A DNA stretch of 64,000 bases from Drosophila persimilis (Eukaryota > Arthropoda > Insecta > Diptera > Drosophilidae): the NCBI RefSeq assembly GCF_003286085.1, contig NW_020825321.1, positions 1,984,001 through 2,048,000 of the forward strand, in the 5' to 3' direction. The position numbers were made by a program, and so were the translations under genes. This document shows, in pieces, positions 31,953 through 43,988 of the stretch (its first letter is position 1; each line of letters opens with the position of its first letter). The notes beneath the pieces are model-generated. The model was given only the letters and a program-made list of their open reading frames with translations. It was not told the origin of the DNA and did no database searches.

Positions 31953-32699
31953 AGCAGCATCGGCTGCTCTCATACTCCGCCTAGACGCAAGCGGAGCCGG
32001 CGTAGTCCTGATCCAGGAGCCTTGGGTGGTAGGAGGCAAGGTCTGTGGATTGGGGACGAGGGAATACAAGATCATTGTATCCCAAAATGAAGGTAAAATC
32101 CGTACCTGCATACTTGCTAGAAAGCACCTAAATATCTTTCTGCTCCATAATTATAGCGATGGCGATAACACGGCGGCAAGCCTAGAACGAAAAGGGAATC
32201 ATCTCAGGCTGGTGGCGTCCTATATGGCCCACGAGGAGGATGATCCTCCGAACGACCTTGTTCGCAAAATAGCCAGCGACAGCGAAAGGACGGACAAAGA
32301 CCTACTTATAGGTTGCGATGCCAACGCCCACCACACCCAATGGGGGAGCACGGACACGAATGTAAGGGGTGAGTCACTGTTCAGCTTCATCCTGAACTCA
32401 AATTTATTCATATGCAATCGGGGTAGCGACCCCACATTTATAATTAAAAATCGGCAGGAGGTCATTGACCTCACGCTAGTGTCAAGCAAACTGCTGGACA
32501 CAATCAAGAGCTGGAGAGTCCTAGGAGACCACTCCTTCTCGGACCACAGGTATATCGAGACGATATTATCCTTCGATATTCCCAAACCAACCGACTATAT
32601 CAACCCCAGAAAAGCCAACTGGGAAAAATATAACACAACCCTGGAGGAGCTACTCCCTCCTAACGCCCCTAATTGCCCGAACACTGAAGACAACCTAAA
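31912..32699 (+). pseudogene. LINE family 2 ORF2, unit 1, endonuclease part only
   Basis: ATG 31912 (MVLRILQINLHHCKAASA) overlaps the ORF1 end by 41 nt. Endonuclease motifs QINLHH, VLIQEPW, GCDANAHHTQWGS and SFSDHRYIE are intact. The frame runs through the unit junction at 32699 and stops 63 bp later in unrelated leader/DINE sequence, so RT and RNase H are lost. Confidence 0.85.
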
Positions 32700-32745
32700 C
32701 CGACACAATTGCAGTACCGCGGGGAGCGGGAAAACTATTCCAAAA

Positions 32746-33892
32746 CGAGGGGGAACGTTGTGAGTTGCTGAGGAGACCGCAACTCTACATTTATACCCGA
32801 TACTTAGTCAGTATGGCTCTCCTCCGGCAGACGCCGCTAATATTAAACAACACGACAGAGAGTGCGTGCGAGAGAGACAGAAAATCAGTCTGAGCGTGAC
32901 GCAGGGCGCTGCGTAGCCACTGCAAATTGATTTCTTGCTTTTGGCTATAAAAATTATCCGATCTGATCCAGATTCAGCAATCTGATAGATATGGTCGTTA
33001 TCTATGATTCTGCGTTTTTAGTTTTCTCGAATCTGCAATATTGTGGATGCATCAGATTTTCGTCCTTTGTGGGGGCGGAAAGGGGAGGGGCGATATTCTG
33101 AGATATACGTTTTATAGTGAGATCTAACAGGAGTGCGGATAACAAATTTGGTTACTCTTGCCTTAATAGTCTCTGAGATTTGTGGATGCCCCAGATTTTC
33201 GTCCTTTGAGGGGGCTGAAGGGGGTGTGGTGAAATTTGGACGCAAAACGGTCAAGGTCCGATATCACAGGAGTGTGGATACCAAATTTGGTTGCTCTGGC
33301 TCTTACAGGTTCTGAGATCATTGAACTCATATTTTGCAATTGACAAAACCGACCAGGAAACCTGTGTGTTAGAGAGAGACAGAGCGAGAAAGAATGAAAT
33401 TGTTTTGTTGATTCTGGCTATAATAATTATACGATCTGGTTCAGATTCTGCAGTCTATAAGATATGGTCATTCTCTACGATTCTGCGTTTTTGGTTTTCT
33501 CATATCTTTAAAATTGTGGATGGCACAGATTTTCGTTCTTTGTGGGGGCGGAAGTGGGCGGGGCGAAGTTTTGAAATATTTTTGTAGCAGTGACATATCA
33601 CAGAAGTCTGGATCCAAAACATCGTTGCTCTGGCTCTTATAGTCTTTGAGCATTAGGCGCTGAAGGGGACGGACAGACGGACAGACGGACGGACGGACAG
33701 ACGGACAGACGGACAGACGGACGGACGGACAGACAGACATGGCTCAATCGACTCGGCTATTGATGCTGATCAAGAATATATATACTTTATGTGGTCGGAA
33801 ACGATTCCTTCTGGACGTTACACACATCCACATTTTACACATTTTACCACAAATCTAATATACCCCAATACTCATTTTGAGTATCGGGTATA
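32746..33892 (-). mobile_element. DINE-1/INE-1-like element, unit 2
   Basis: Near-identical to the unit 1 copy, with the same ends, hairpin and internal repeats. Confidence 0.8.
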
Positions 33893-34062
33893 ATAATAAA
33901 TCCCGGCTCTATAAAAAGCACCAGAAGTCGGGCTCCACGTTGGCCTTAGCTCTATACTCCTCCGCTCGCTCTCTGTTCCTTGCCGTCAATAGTCAGTGTT
34001 ATAATCATTACCTTTCACAATGTAGTAGAAACTTTCGTAGTGATCCTAAAAAATTCTATTCG
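33893..34062 (+). pseudogene. CR1-type LINE ORF2 linker fragment, unit 2
   Basis: Same segment as 27875-28044, with one substitution (KKHQKSG for KKYQKSG). Confidence 0.75.
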
Positions 34063-34515
34063 ATTTTACACTCCAGAAGATATAGTCATCTTCTACGATT
34101 CTGCGTTTTTGGTCTTATCGTATCTTTTAAAATGTGGATGCCACAGACTTTCGTTCTTTGTGGGGGCGGAAGTGGGCGGGGCGAAATTTTGAAATATTTT
34201 TGTAGCAGTGACATATCACAGCAGTCTGGATCCAAAACATCGTTGCTCTAGCTCTTATAGTCTTTGAGCACTAGGCGCTGAAGGGGACGGACAGACGGAC
34301 AGACGGACAGACGGACGGACGGACGGACGGACGGACGGACGGAAGACTGACGGACACACGGATAGACAGACATGGCTCAATCGACTCGGCTATTGATGCT
34401 GATCAAGAATATATATACTTTATGGGGTCGGAAACGATTCCTTCTGGACGTTACACACATCCACTTTTACCACAAATCTAAAATACCCCAATACTCATTT
34501 TGAGTATCGGGTATA
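34063..34515 (-). mobile_element. DINE fragment, unit 2
   Basis: Same truncated DINE as in unit 1. The GGAC microsatellite (about 34287-34372) has a different repeat composition. Confidence 0.8.
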
Positions 34516-35409
34516 AAAACTGAATGAAGTAAGACAAGATAGACAGTTTCAAGTAGGTGACAGTCCTTGTAAAAGCAAACAAACGATTAGGAAAATAAAA
34601 TCGGAAAATAAAAGGAAGGGTGGTCCACAAGGACAATTTAAGATAGACATCAGTTCATAATTAGTTCATATTCCTCTTTACTTTCCTTTACTTTACTTTT
34701 ACAACAATAGTAAAGGATACAGAAGAGTTAAGAAACCAATTCCCACAATCGCAAATGAGACATTACTTTCAAGAAACAGAATAATTATTTCAGAATTAAA
34801 AGCACTAATGTTATCAGTTACACTTGCAAAGATAGGAATTGTTAACCCCTTCCATATTAGACTCTCTCGATTTGAGAAGAATAATTAATGAACACTCTAC
34901 GAATTTAACTATTACTGATTTAATAAAAGTAGCTAAAATCCAAGTTTTATTAAATAATGAATTCTTTCCTAAGCCTTACTTAGTTTGTAAAAAAATATTC
35001 TGTAAGATTAATCTGTAATCACCCTGTTCAGCACAACGGCATCAAAAATAACTTCGCCGAAGACGGGAAAATAGCCGACGGTGGTAACCATGTTATAGCT
35101 ATCGGAAACTGCGCTACCACTCTTACAACAACATTCTGTAAAAAACTTCCCTTCACAACTTGTGGGCAGCAACTAGAGAGCGCAGGAACGGCTGTCATGC
35201 AGGGGATGTTGCCCAGCGATGCCGGGATTTTGGGTGCGCAACAATGTTGCAGAACGAGCAGTGGTGTGCTGAGGGCTAACTTACTTGTAAGAAGAAGGGC
35301 AGTTCTTTTGGAAAAATCAACCGCGTCGGCCGTCACCACGACAATCTCAAATTTATATATGTGTCCAGACGACTGGGACCCGGAGGAGCCACTGGAGATG
35401 GGCAAGTGA
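34516..35409 (+). pseudogene. degenerate errantivirus-type env remnant, unit 2
   Basis: Same remnant and same breaks as in unit 1. It retains a Cys codon (TGT) where unit 1 has Phe (TTT) near 35162. Non-functional. Confidence 0.45.
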
Positions 35410-36076
35410 TCTTCGAGCTCGATCTTCCGAGCGCCCCTCCGAGCGCGCGAGAGCGAGTTGGGACCGGAGCGCATGGAGTTGGTACAGTGCGCAGCAATAT
35501 CTGCTGCTGCCCTCAACACGAAACACAAAGAAAACCAAACGTAATGAAGCTTACGAGCATTTAATCGAATACATTTATCAAATTACAAAAGTTTGAAAAT
35601 AAGAGAAAAAGAAAAAAAAACGAAATCGTGGGCATTTGGCAAAATGGTGGGTAGTTTTATCATTTATAATTACTTGGTTTGAATTAAAGATATAAAGTTT
35701 TAGTAAATATTAGGGATTAATTAGCAAATATATTTCCTTGAAGTAATGTGAAGAAAATGAGAAATAATAGGTATCGTTTTTGGGAGTTTTTTTGATTGGT
35801 ATTACTCGCAGAAAAGCTCAACATCAAGCAGACTCACTAATACATACATATCTTCGAATGTGTGTATAAGGTGAGAAATAGGGGGAAAAGTAAGTGTCAG
35901 GCTCAAATCTAGCTACAACGGATGCACAAATATTAAGGCAAGGGACATTTTTTATAAATTTTTGCCCTGAGGTTAGAGATGGAATTGGTCAAGAACCCCC
36001 AACAGGCTGTTTTTGCTAGCTGTGTCCCATCGATACTCAGGGAAAGGCCAACGCTAGGACCGGCCTTACGCTACGG
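35410..36076. other. AT-rich spacer, unit 2
   Basis: Same as 29393-30059. I see no gene. Confidence 0.5.
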
Positions 36077-36346
36077 TCTGCACTGTTGTTATTGGTTACA
36101 TATATACAGAGGCGGATGGCACATTAGATTCCTTATCATTATTTGCCGACGTATCTCTGCAAGTCATTTATCTGTCCAACTCAGCATGGACTTATAAGGC
36201 GGCGATCAACCACCACGAATTCGTAAGAGTTTACCTCTTTCATTATTAAAGGCTTTCCAGGTAACTTAAAGACTGATGTTATTTACACCGACTTTAGTAA
36301 AACATTCGACTCTGTTAACCATTCCCTTTTAGCGCATAAACTTGAC
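36077..36346 (+). pseudogene. CR1-type LINE RT fragment, unit 2
   Basis: Same fragment as 30060-30329, ending at the BEL LTR start. Confidence 0.7.
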
Positions 36347-36450
36347 TGTTAAGCTATTAAGCGTTTTTAACAACTGTTGCAATTTGAAGTTAATGAAAGT
36401 CGAGAGGCTGTTTATAATTCACAATTTATTTGTATATGTAAACCAACTTA
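36347..36450 (-). repeat. BEL LTR piece, unit 2
   Basis: Same 104-bp LTR start as in unit 1, ending in the LINE target-site sequence. Confidence 0.85.
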
Positions 36451-36930
36451 ACTCTGGTCTGATGAGCTCGTGAGGTAGCTCAAAGTTGCCTAGCTGAGGC
36501 CACCGGACGGGTCGCGGGTTGCGGATAGCGAACGGCCTACCTCGGTAGGTCAGCTGCGAATAAGCGGGCATCCCTCACGGGAGAGTACCGAAATAAGCAG
36601 TCCCGGACAGCCAGCGGGTGTTAGCTAGGTAGCAGCACTGACGATGCGCTTGTGGTGCCGCCTCAATAAGTAGCTCACACACTCCCATCCATACACAATA
36701 CCTACCCACATCCCAACCCCCACACCCACCTCACACCGGGCCGGACTAAGTGTGTTACTCGACCCGTGCCGAGAGTCAGCCTGGCTGGGGGCCCGGTATA
36801 AAAACTAGCCCAGTCGCTAACGGAGGGCTCAGGGACTTGGCAGCCCCCTGTTCTAATGATGCCTTACCCGGGCAACGTGGATCTCTGCCCGGGCTGACCT
36901 TTCCCTTTCTCTGCATCTCGTGGGAGCAGG

Positions 36931-37974
36931 ATGTATAATAACAAGAACAAAAACCAAAAAACTAACAAAAAAACAAATGAGTGCGGCGCTCCCCAAATGC
37001 CAACTGGGAGCAATCCCAAGCTCGGAAAGGCAGCGGCCCAAAGGCCTGGCCCAACCGGCTCTATAGTAGGGAATACCTGCAAGGTGGAAGGTGCCTGTGC
37101 GAACCCGAGGGGGTCCCATCCCGAATCCGGTGTGGGTGGCAAGGTAACTCCCGAAGCTGACACCTTGGAAGGAAAGCTAAGCAATATTGCGGCTGCCCGA
37201 CCTTCTGGTAAAGCGGAGGGTGTTGACTTGCCGTCGACAAGCGCCCAAGCCAGACGCTACACATATGCCGAAAAGAGGAGTGCAGGGCACATACTCCGTC
37301 GGCAACACGCCAGCAGTGAAGCCAGCCCATCAGCCGACTGGCTGAAGAAGGTGGAATGGGCTTCGGCCGTGCTCCCGGAGTTCACCTTAGAACAGAAAAA
37401 GGTGGCTCCCCAAGCCAAGAGGCAGCGCTCGCAGGAGACATCGGGACCGGTAGCAAAGCGCTCCAGAGTGCTGCCAAATGTCTCCTTTGTGCAGATTGCC
37501 AAGGAGAGGATGCTAATTGGTGTCCTCGACAAAGGCAGCGCAGAGGGTAGAATCCCAAGGAGTCAGTGGAAGTGGGTGGAAGCGGCACTGGCCGACCGCT
37601 GCTTCGAACTCCTCCACAAAGACCCTGGACCTCCGCCAGTCTGCAAGGACATGGGGTGGTTCCAGGGCAATGTTAAGATAATTGCCTGCGAAGACGAGCG
37701 CTCTGTAAAGCTTTACACAGCGGCGGTAGCGCAGGTCGGCGAGGTCTATGCTGGGGCGAAACTCGTCGCAGTCGACTGGAGCGAGGTGCCCAGCAGACCG
37801 AGGGCCAGAATTTGGGTGAAGGCGGAAGGCTTCTCCTCAGAGACAGAGCTGATGCTCGACTTTGAGTCAATGTGCCGAGAGAGAGTCTCAGATGACTCGG
37901 ACGCGGACATCACGGTGGTGGAGAATCTTGAAGATGGTCCTAAGGATCCTTCAAATAAATCTCCACCACTGTAA
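36931..37974 (+). CDS. LINE family 2 ORF1 protein, 347 aa, open
   Basis: ATG 36931. The N-terminus is Asn/Lys-rich (MYNNKNKNQKTNKKTNECG), followed by a basic, Pro/Gly-rich region. The domain shared with family 1 ORF1 runs NVSFVQIAKERMLIGVLDKG..GPPPVCKDMGWFQGNVK..EVPSRPRARIWV. It stops there: the second half of the family 1 domain (LLQVCNPHLPTADWKVAK..) is absent, and an acidic tail (DDSDADITVVENLEDG) follows directly. Presumed RNA-binding ORF1 protein. The ORF2 start lies inside its 3' end. Confidence 0.75.
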   Translation: MYNNKNKNQKTNKKTNECGAPQMPTGSNPKLGKAAAQRPGPTGSIVGNTCKVEGACANPRGSHPESGVGGKVTPEADTLEGKLSNIAAARPSGKAEGVDLPSTSAQARRYTYAEKRSAGHILRRQHASSEASPSADWLKKVEWASAVLPEFTLEQKKVAPQAKRQRSQETSGPVAKRSRVLPNVSFVQIAKERMLIGVLDKGSAEGRIPRSQWKWVEAALADRCFELLHKDPGPPPVCKDMGWFQGNVKIIACEDERSVKLYTAAVAQVGEVYAGAKLVAVDWSEVPSRPRARIWVKAEGFSSETELMLDFESMCRERVSDDSDADITVVENLEDGPKDPSNKSPPL

Positions 37975-38721
37975 AGCAGCATCGGCTGCTCTCATACTCC
38001 GCCTAGACGCAAGCGGAGCCGGCGTAGTCCTGATCCAGGAGCCTTGGGTGGTAGGAGGCAAGGTCTGTGGATTGGGGACGAGGGAATACAAGATCATTGT
38101 ATCCCAAAATGAAGGTAAAATCCGTACCTGCATACTTGCTAGAAAGCACCTAAATATCTTTCTGCTCCATAATTATAGCGATGGCGATAACACGGCGGCA
38201 AGCCTAGAACGAAAAGGGAATCATCTCAGGCTGGTGGCGTCCTATATGGCCCACGAGGAGGATGATCCTCCGAACGACCTTGTTCGCAAAATAGCCAGCG
38301 ACAGCGAAAGGACGGACAAAGACCTACTTATAGGTTGCGATGCCAACGCCCACCACACCCAATGGGGGAGCACGGACACGAATGTAAGGGGTGAGTCACT
38401 GTTCAGCTTCATCCTGAACTCAAATTTATTCATATGCAATCGGGGTAGCGACCCCACATTTATAATTAAAAATCGGCAGGAGGTCATTGACCTCACGCTA
38501 GTGTCAAGCAAACTGCTGGACACAATCAAGAGCTGGAGAGTCCTAGGAGACCACTCCTTCTCGGACCACAGGTATATCGAGACGATATTATCCTTCGATA
38601 TTCCCAAACCAACCGACTATATCAACCCCAGAAAAGCCAACTGGGAAAAATATAACACAACCCTGGAGGAGCTACTCCCTCCTAACGCCCCTAATTGCCC
38701 GAACACTGAAGACAACCTAAA
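37934..38721 (+). pseudogene. LINE family 2 ORF2, unit 2, endonuclease part only
   Basis: Identical in protein to the unit 1 fragment: intact endonuclease motifs, cut after ..CPNTEDNLN at the unit junction, with a read-through tail of about 21 codons into the leader. Confidence 0.85.
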
Positions 38722-38767
38722 CCGACACAATTGCAGTACCGCGGGGAGCGGGAAAACTATTCCAAAA

Positions 38768-39906
38768 CGAGGGGGAACGTTGTGAGTTGCTGAGGAGACC
38801 GCAACTCTACATTTATACCCGATACTTAGTCAGTATGGCTCTCCTCCGGCAGACGCCGCTAATATTAAACAACACGACAGAGAGTGCGTGCGAGAGAGAC
38901 AGAAAATCAGTCTGAGCGTGACGCAGGGCGCTGCGTAGCCACTGCAAATTGATTTCTTGCTTTTGGCTATAAAAATTATCCGATCTGATCCAGATTCAGC
39001 AATCTGATAGATATGGTCGTTATCTATGATTCTGCGTTTTTAGTTTTCTCGAATCTGCAATATTGTGGATGCATCAGATTTTCGTCCTTTGTGGGGGCGG
39101 AAAGGGGAGGGGCGATATTCTGAGATATACGTTTTATAGTGAGATCTAACAGGAGTGCGGATAACAAATTTGGTTACTCTTGCCTTAATAGTCTCTGAGA
39201 TTTGTGGATGCCCCAGATTTTCGTCCTTTGAGGGGGCTGAAGGGGGTGTGGTGAAATTTGGACGCAAAACGGTCAAGGTCCGATATCACAGGAGTGTGGA
39301 TACCAAATTTGGTTGCTCTGGCTCTTACAGGTTCTGAGATCATTGAACTCATATTTTGCAATTGACAAAACCGACCAGGAAACCTGTGTGTTAGAGAGAG
39401 ACAGAGCGAGAAAGAATGAAATTGTTTTGTTGATTCTGGCTATAATAATTATACGATCTGGTTCAGATTCTGCAGTCTATAAGATATGGTCATTCTCTAC
39501 GATTCTGCGTTTTTGGTTTTCTCATATCTTTAAAATTGTGGATGGCACAGATTTTCGTTCTTTGTGGGGGCGGAAGTGGGCGGGGCGAAATTTTGAAATA
39601 TTTTTGTAGCAGTGACATATCACAGAAGTCTGGATCCAAAACATCGTTGCTCTGGCTCTTATAGTCTTTGAGCATTAGGCGCTGAAGGGGACGGACAGAC
39701 GGACAGACGGACGGACGGACAGACGGACAGACGGACGGACGGACAGACAGACATGGCTCAATCGACTCGGCTATTGATGCTGATCAAGAATATATATACT
39801 TTATGTGGTCGGAAACGATTCCTTCTGGACGTTACACACATCCACATTTTACACATTTTACCACAAATCTAATATACCCCAATACTCATTTTGAGTATCG
39901 GGTATA
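38768..39906 (-). mobile_element. DINE-1/INE-1-like element, unit 3
   Basis: Near-identical to the unit 1 and 2 copies; the microsatellite is slightly shorter. Confidence 0.8.
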
Positions 39907-40076
39907 ATAATAAATCCCGGCTCTATAAAAAGTACCAGAAGTCGGGCTCCACGTTGGCCTTAGCTCTATACTCCTCCGCTCGCTCTCTGTTCCTTGCCGT
40001 CAATAGTCAGTGTTATAATCATTACCTTTCACAATGTAGTAGAAACTTTCGTAGTGATCCTAAAAAATTCTATTCG
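39907..40076 (+). pseudogene. CR1-type LINE ORF2 linker fragment, unit 3
   Basis: Same segment as 27875-28044, ending at CTATTCG. Confidence 0.75.
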
Positions 40077-40529
40077 ATTTTACACTCCAGAAGATATAGT
40101 CATCTTCTACGATTCTGCGTTTTTGGTCTTATCGTATCTTTTAAAATGTGGATGCCACAGACTTTCGTTCTTTGTGGGGGCGGAAGTGGGCGGGGCGAAA
40201 TTTTGAAATATTTTTGTAGCAGTGACATATCACAGAAGTCTGGATCCAAAACATCGTTGCTCTAGCTCTTATAGTCTTTGAGCACTAGGCGCTGAAGGGG
40301 ACGGACAGACGGACAGACGGACAGACGGACGGACGGACGGACGGACGGACGGACGGAAGACTGACGGACACACGGATAGACAGACATGGCTCAATCGACT
40401 CGGCTATTGATGCTGATCAAGAATATATATACTTTATGGGGTCGGAAACGATTCCTTCTGGACGTTACACACATCCACTTTTACCACAAATCTAAAATAC
40501 CCCAATACTCATTTTGAGTATCGGGTATA
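40077..40529 (-). mobile_element. DINE fragment, unit 3
   Basis: Same truncated DINE with its GGAC microsatellite (about 40300-40366) and terminal AGTATCGGGTATA. Confidence 0.8.
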
Positions 40530-41423
40530 AAAACTGAATGAAGTAAGACAAGATAGACAGTTTCAAGTAGGTGACAGTCCTTGTAAAAGCAAACAAACGA
40601 TTAGGAAAATAAAATCGGAAAATAAAAGGAAGGGTGGTCCACAAGGACAATTTAAGATAGACATCAGTTCATAATTAGTTCATATTCCTCTTTACTTTCC
40701 TTTACTTTACTTTTACAACAATAGTAAAGGATACAGAAGAGTTAAGAAACCAATTCCCACAATCGCAAATGAGACATTACTTTCAAGAAACAGAATAATT
40801 ATTTCAGAATTAAAAGCACTAATGTTATCAGTTACACTTGCAAAGATAGGAATTGTTAACCCCTTCCATATTAGACTCTCTCGATTTGAGAAGAATAATT
40901 AATGAACACTCTACGAATTTAACTATTACTGATTTAATAAAAGTAGCTAAAATCCAAGTTTTATTAAATAATGAATTCTTTCCTAAGCCTTACTTAGTTT
41001 GTAAAAAAATATTCTGTAAGATTAATCTGTAATCACCCTGTTCAGCACAACGGCATCAAAAATAACTTCGCCGAAGACGGGAAAATAGCCGACGGTGGTA
41101 ACCATGTTATAGCTATCGGAAACTGCGCTACCACTCTTACAACAACATTCTGTAAAAAACTTCCCTTCACAACTTGTGGGCAGCAACTAGAGAGCGCAGG
41201 AACGGCTGTCATGCAGGGGATGTTGCCCAGCGATGCCGGGATTTTGGGTGCGCAACAATGTTGCAGAACGAGCAGTGGTGTGCTGAGGGCTAACTTACTT
41301 GTAAGAAGAAGGGCAGTTCTTTTGGAAAAATCAACCGCGTCGGCCGTCACCACGACAATCTCAAATTTATATATGTGTCCAGACGACTGGGACCCGGAGG
41401 AGCCACTGGAGATGGGCAAGTGA
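40530..41423 (+). pseudogene. degenerate errantivirus-type env remnant, unit 3
   Basis: Same remnant and breaks as unit 2. Non-functional. Confidence 0.45.
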
Positions 41424-42090
41424 TCTTCGAGCTCGATCTTCCGAGCGCCCCTCCGAGCGCGCGAGAGCGAGTTGGGACCGGAGCGCATGGAGTTGGTACA
41501 GTGCGCAGCAATATCTGCTGCTGCCCTCAACACGAAACACAAAGAAAACCAAACGTAATGAAGCTTACGAGCATTTAATCGAATACATTTATCAAATTAC
41601 AAAAGTTTGAAAATAAGAGAAAAAGAAAAAAAAACGAAATCGTGGGCATTTGGCAAAATGGTGGGTAGTTTTATCATTTATAATTACTTGGTTTGAATTA
41701 AAGATATAAAGTTTTAGTAAATATTAGGGATTAATTAGCAAATATATTTCCTTGAAGTAATGTGAAGAAAATGAGAAATAATAGGTATCGTTTTTGGAAG
41801 TTTTTTTGATTGGTATTACTCGCAGAAAAGCTCAACATCAAGCAGACTCACTAATACATACATATCTTCGAATGTGTGTATAAGGTGAGAAATAGGGGGA
41901 AAAGTAAGTGTCAGGCTCAAATCTAGCTACAACGGATGCACAAATATTAAGGCAAGGGACATTTTTTATAAATTTTTGCCCTGAGGTTAGAGATGGAATT
42001 GGTCAAGAACCCCCAACAGGCTGTTTTTGCTAGCTGTGTCCCATCGATACTCAGGGAAAGGCCAACGCTAGGACCGGCCTTACGCTACGG
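41424..42090. other. AT-rich spacer, unit 3
   Basis: Same as 29393-30059. Unit 4 begins at the equivalent of 41531. I see no gene. Confidence 0.5.
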
Positions 42091-42360
42091 TCTGCACTGT
42101 TGTTATTGGTTACATATATACAGAGGCGGATGGCACATTAGATTCCTTATCATTATTTGCCGACGTATCTCTGCAAGTCATTTATCTGTCCAACTCAGCA
42201 TGGACTTATAAGGCGGCGATCAACCACCACGAATTCGTAAGAGTTTACCTCTTTCATTATTAAAGGCTTTCCAGGTAACTTAAAGACTGATGTTATTTAC
42301 ACCGACTTTAGTAAAACATTCGACTCTGTTAACCATTCCCTTTTAGCGCATAAACTTGAC
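42091..42360 (+). pseudogene. CR1-type LINE RT fragment, unit 3
   Basis: Same fragment as 30060-30329. Confidence 0.7.
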
Positions 42361-42464
42361 TGTTAAGCTATTAAGCGTTTTTAACAACTGTTGCAATTTG
42401 AAGTTAATGAAAGTCGAGAGGCTGTTTATAATTCACAATTTATTTGTATATGTAAACCAACTTA
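42361..42464 (-). repeat. BEL LTR piece, unit 3
   Basis: Same 104-bp LTR start, ending in the LINE target-site sequence. Confidence 0.85.
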
Positions 42465-42944
42465 ACTCTGGTCTGATGAGCTCGTGAGGTAGCTCAAAGT
42501 TGCCTAGCTGAGGCCACCGGACGGGTCGCGGGTTGCGGATAGCGAACGGCCTACCTCGGTAGGTCAGCTGCGAATAAGCGGGCATCCCTCACGGGAGAGT
42601 ACCGAAATAAGCAGTCCCGGACAGCCAGCGGGTGTTAGCTAGGTAGCAGCACTGACGATGCGCTTGTGGTGCCGCCTCAATAAGTAGCTCACACACTCCC
42701 ATCCATACACAATACCTACCCACATCCCAACCCCCACACCCACCTCACACCGGGCCGGACTAAGTGTGTTACTCGACCCGTGCCGAGAGTCAGCCTGGCT
42801 GGGGGCCCGGTATAAAAACTAGCCCAGTCGCTAACGGAGGGCTCAGGGACTTGGCAGCCCCCTGTTCTAATGATGCCTTACCCGGGCAACGTGGATCTCT
42901 GCCCGGGCTGACCTTTCCCTTTCTCTGCATCTCGTGGGAGCAGG

Positions 42945-43988
42945 ATGTATAATAACAAGAACAAAAACCAAAAAACTAACAAAAAAACAAATGAGTGCGG
43001 CGCTCCCCAAATGCCAACTGGGAGCAATCCCAAGCTCGGAAAGGCAGCGGCCCAAAGGCCTGGCCCAACCGGCTCTATAGTAGGGAATACCTGCAAGGTG
43101 GAAGGTGCCTGTGCGAACCCGAGGGGGTCCCATCCCGAATCCGGTGTGGGTGGCAAGGTAACTCCCGAAGCTGACACCTTGGAAGGAAAGCTAAGCAATA
43201 TTGCGGCTGCCCGACCTTCTGGTAAAGCGGAGGGTGTTGACTTGCCGTCGACAAGCGCCCAAGCCAGACGCTACACATATGCCGAAAAGAGGAGTGCAGG
43301 GCACATACTCCGTCGGCAACACGCCAGCAGTGAAGCCAGCCCATCAGCCGACTGGCTGAAGAAGGTGGAATGGGCTTCGGCCGTGCTCCCGGAGTTCACC
43401 TTAGAACAGAAAAAGGTGGCTCCCCAAGCCAAGAGGCAGCGCTCGCAGGAGACATCGGGACCGGTAGCAAAGCGCTCCAGAGTGCTGCCAAATGTCTCCT
43501 TTGTGCAGATTGCCAAGGAGAGGATGCTAATTGGTGTCCTCGACAAAGGCAGCGCAGAGGGTAGAATCCCAAGGAGTCAATGGAAGTGGGTGGAAGCGGC
43601 ACTGGCCGACCGCTGCTTCGAACTCCTCCACAAAGACCCTGGACCTCCGCCAGTCTGCAAGGACATGGGGTGGTTCCAGGGCAATGTTAAGATAATTGCC
43701 TGCGAAGACGAGCGCTCTGTAAAGCTTTACACAGCGGCGGTAGCGCAGGTCGGCGAGGTCTATGCTGGGGCGAAACTCGTCGCAGTCGACTGGAGCGAGG
43801 TGCCCAGCAGACCGAGGGCCAGAATTTGGGTGAAGGCGGAAGGCTTCTCCTCAGAGACAGAGCTGATGCTCGACTTTGAGTCAATGTGCCGAGAGAGAGT
43901 CTCAGATGACTCGGACGCGGACATCACGGTGGTGGAGAATCTTGAAGATGGTCCTAAGGATCCTTCAAATAAATCTCCACCACTGTAA
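42945..43988 (+). CDS. LINE family 2 ORF1 protein, 347 aa, open (unit 3)
   Basis: Same as the unit 2 ORF1, including the shortened core domain and acidic tail. No lesion is visible. It overlaps ORF2 by 41 nt. Confidence 0.75.
   Translation: MYNNKNKNQKTNKKTNECGAPQMPTGSNPKLGKAAAQRPGPTGSIVGNTCKVEGACANPRGSHPESGVGGKVTPEADTLEGKLSNIAAARPSGKAEGVDLPSTSAQARRYTYAEKRSAGHILRRQHASSEASPSADWLKKVEWASAVLPEFTLEQKKVAPQAKRQRSQETSGPVAKRSRVLPNVSFVQIAKERMLIGVLDKGSAEGRIPRSQWKWVEAALADRCFELLHKDPGPPPVCKDMGWFQGNVKIIACEDERSVKLYTAAVAQVGEVYAGAKLVAVDWSEVPSRPRARIWVKAEGFSSETELMLDFESMCRERVSDDSDADITVVENLEDGPKDPSNKSPPL

Larger units (their letters stand above)
26682..32699 (+). repeat. array unit 1 (6018 bp)
   Basis: Content: 46-bp leader, DINE, CR1 fragment, DINE fragment, env remnant, AT-rich spacer, CR1 RT fragment, BEL LTR piece, and LINE family 2 cut inside ORF2. 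The right junction ..AACCTAAA|CCG|ACACAATTGC joins LINE ORF2 to the leader with a shared CCG. Confidence 0.85.
30434..32699 (+). mobile_element. LOA-type LINE family 2, unit 1, truncated by the array junction
   Basis: It has an intact left end next to the target-site duplication, then 5' UTR (30434-30913), ORF1 and the endonuclease part of ORF2. It stops at 32699 where the next unit begins. The 5' UTR contains no gene. Confidence 0.85.
32700..38721 (+). repeat. array unit 2 (6022 bp)
   Basis: Same content and junctions as unit 1. Visible differences include a one-base change in the env remnant (TTGTGGGC versus TTTTGGGC), microsatellite lengths and the intact LINE ORF1. Confidence 0.85.
36451..38721 (+). 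mobile_element. LOA-type LINE family 2, unit 2, truncated by the array junction
   Basis: 5' UTR (36451-36930), open ORF1 and the endonuclease part of ORF2, cut at the junction to unit 3 exactly as in unit 1. Confidence 0.85.

Noticed and set aside
33291..33587. Open frames of 60-124 codons within DINE elements
   Set aside because: DINE elements are non-coding; these frames include microsatellite and GC-tract translation and vary with indels.
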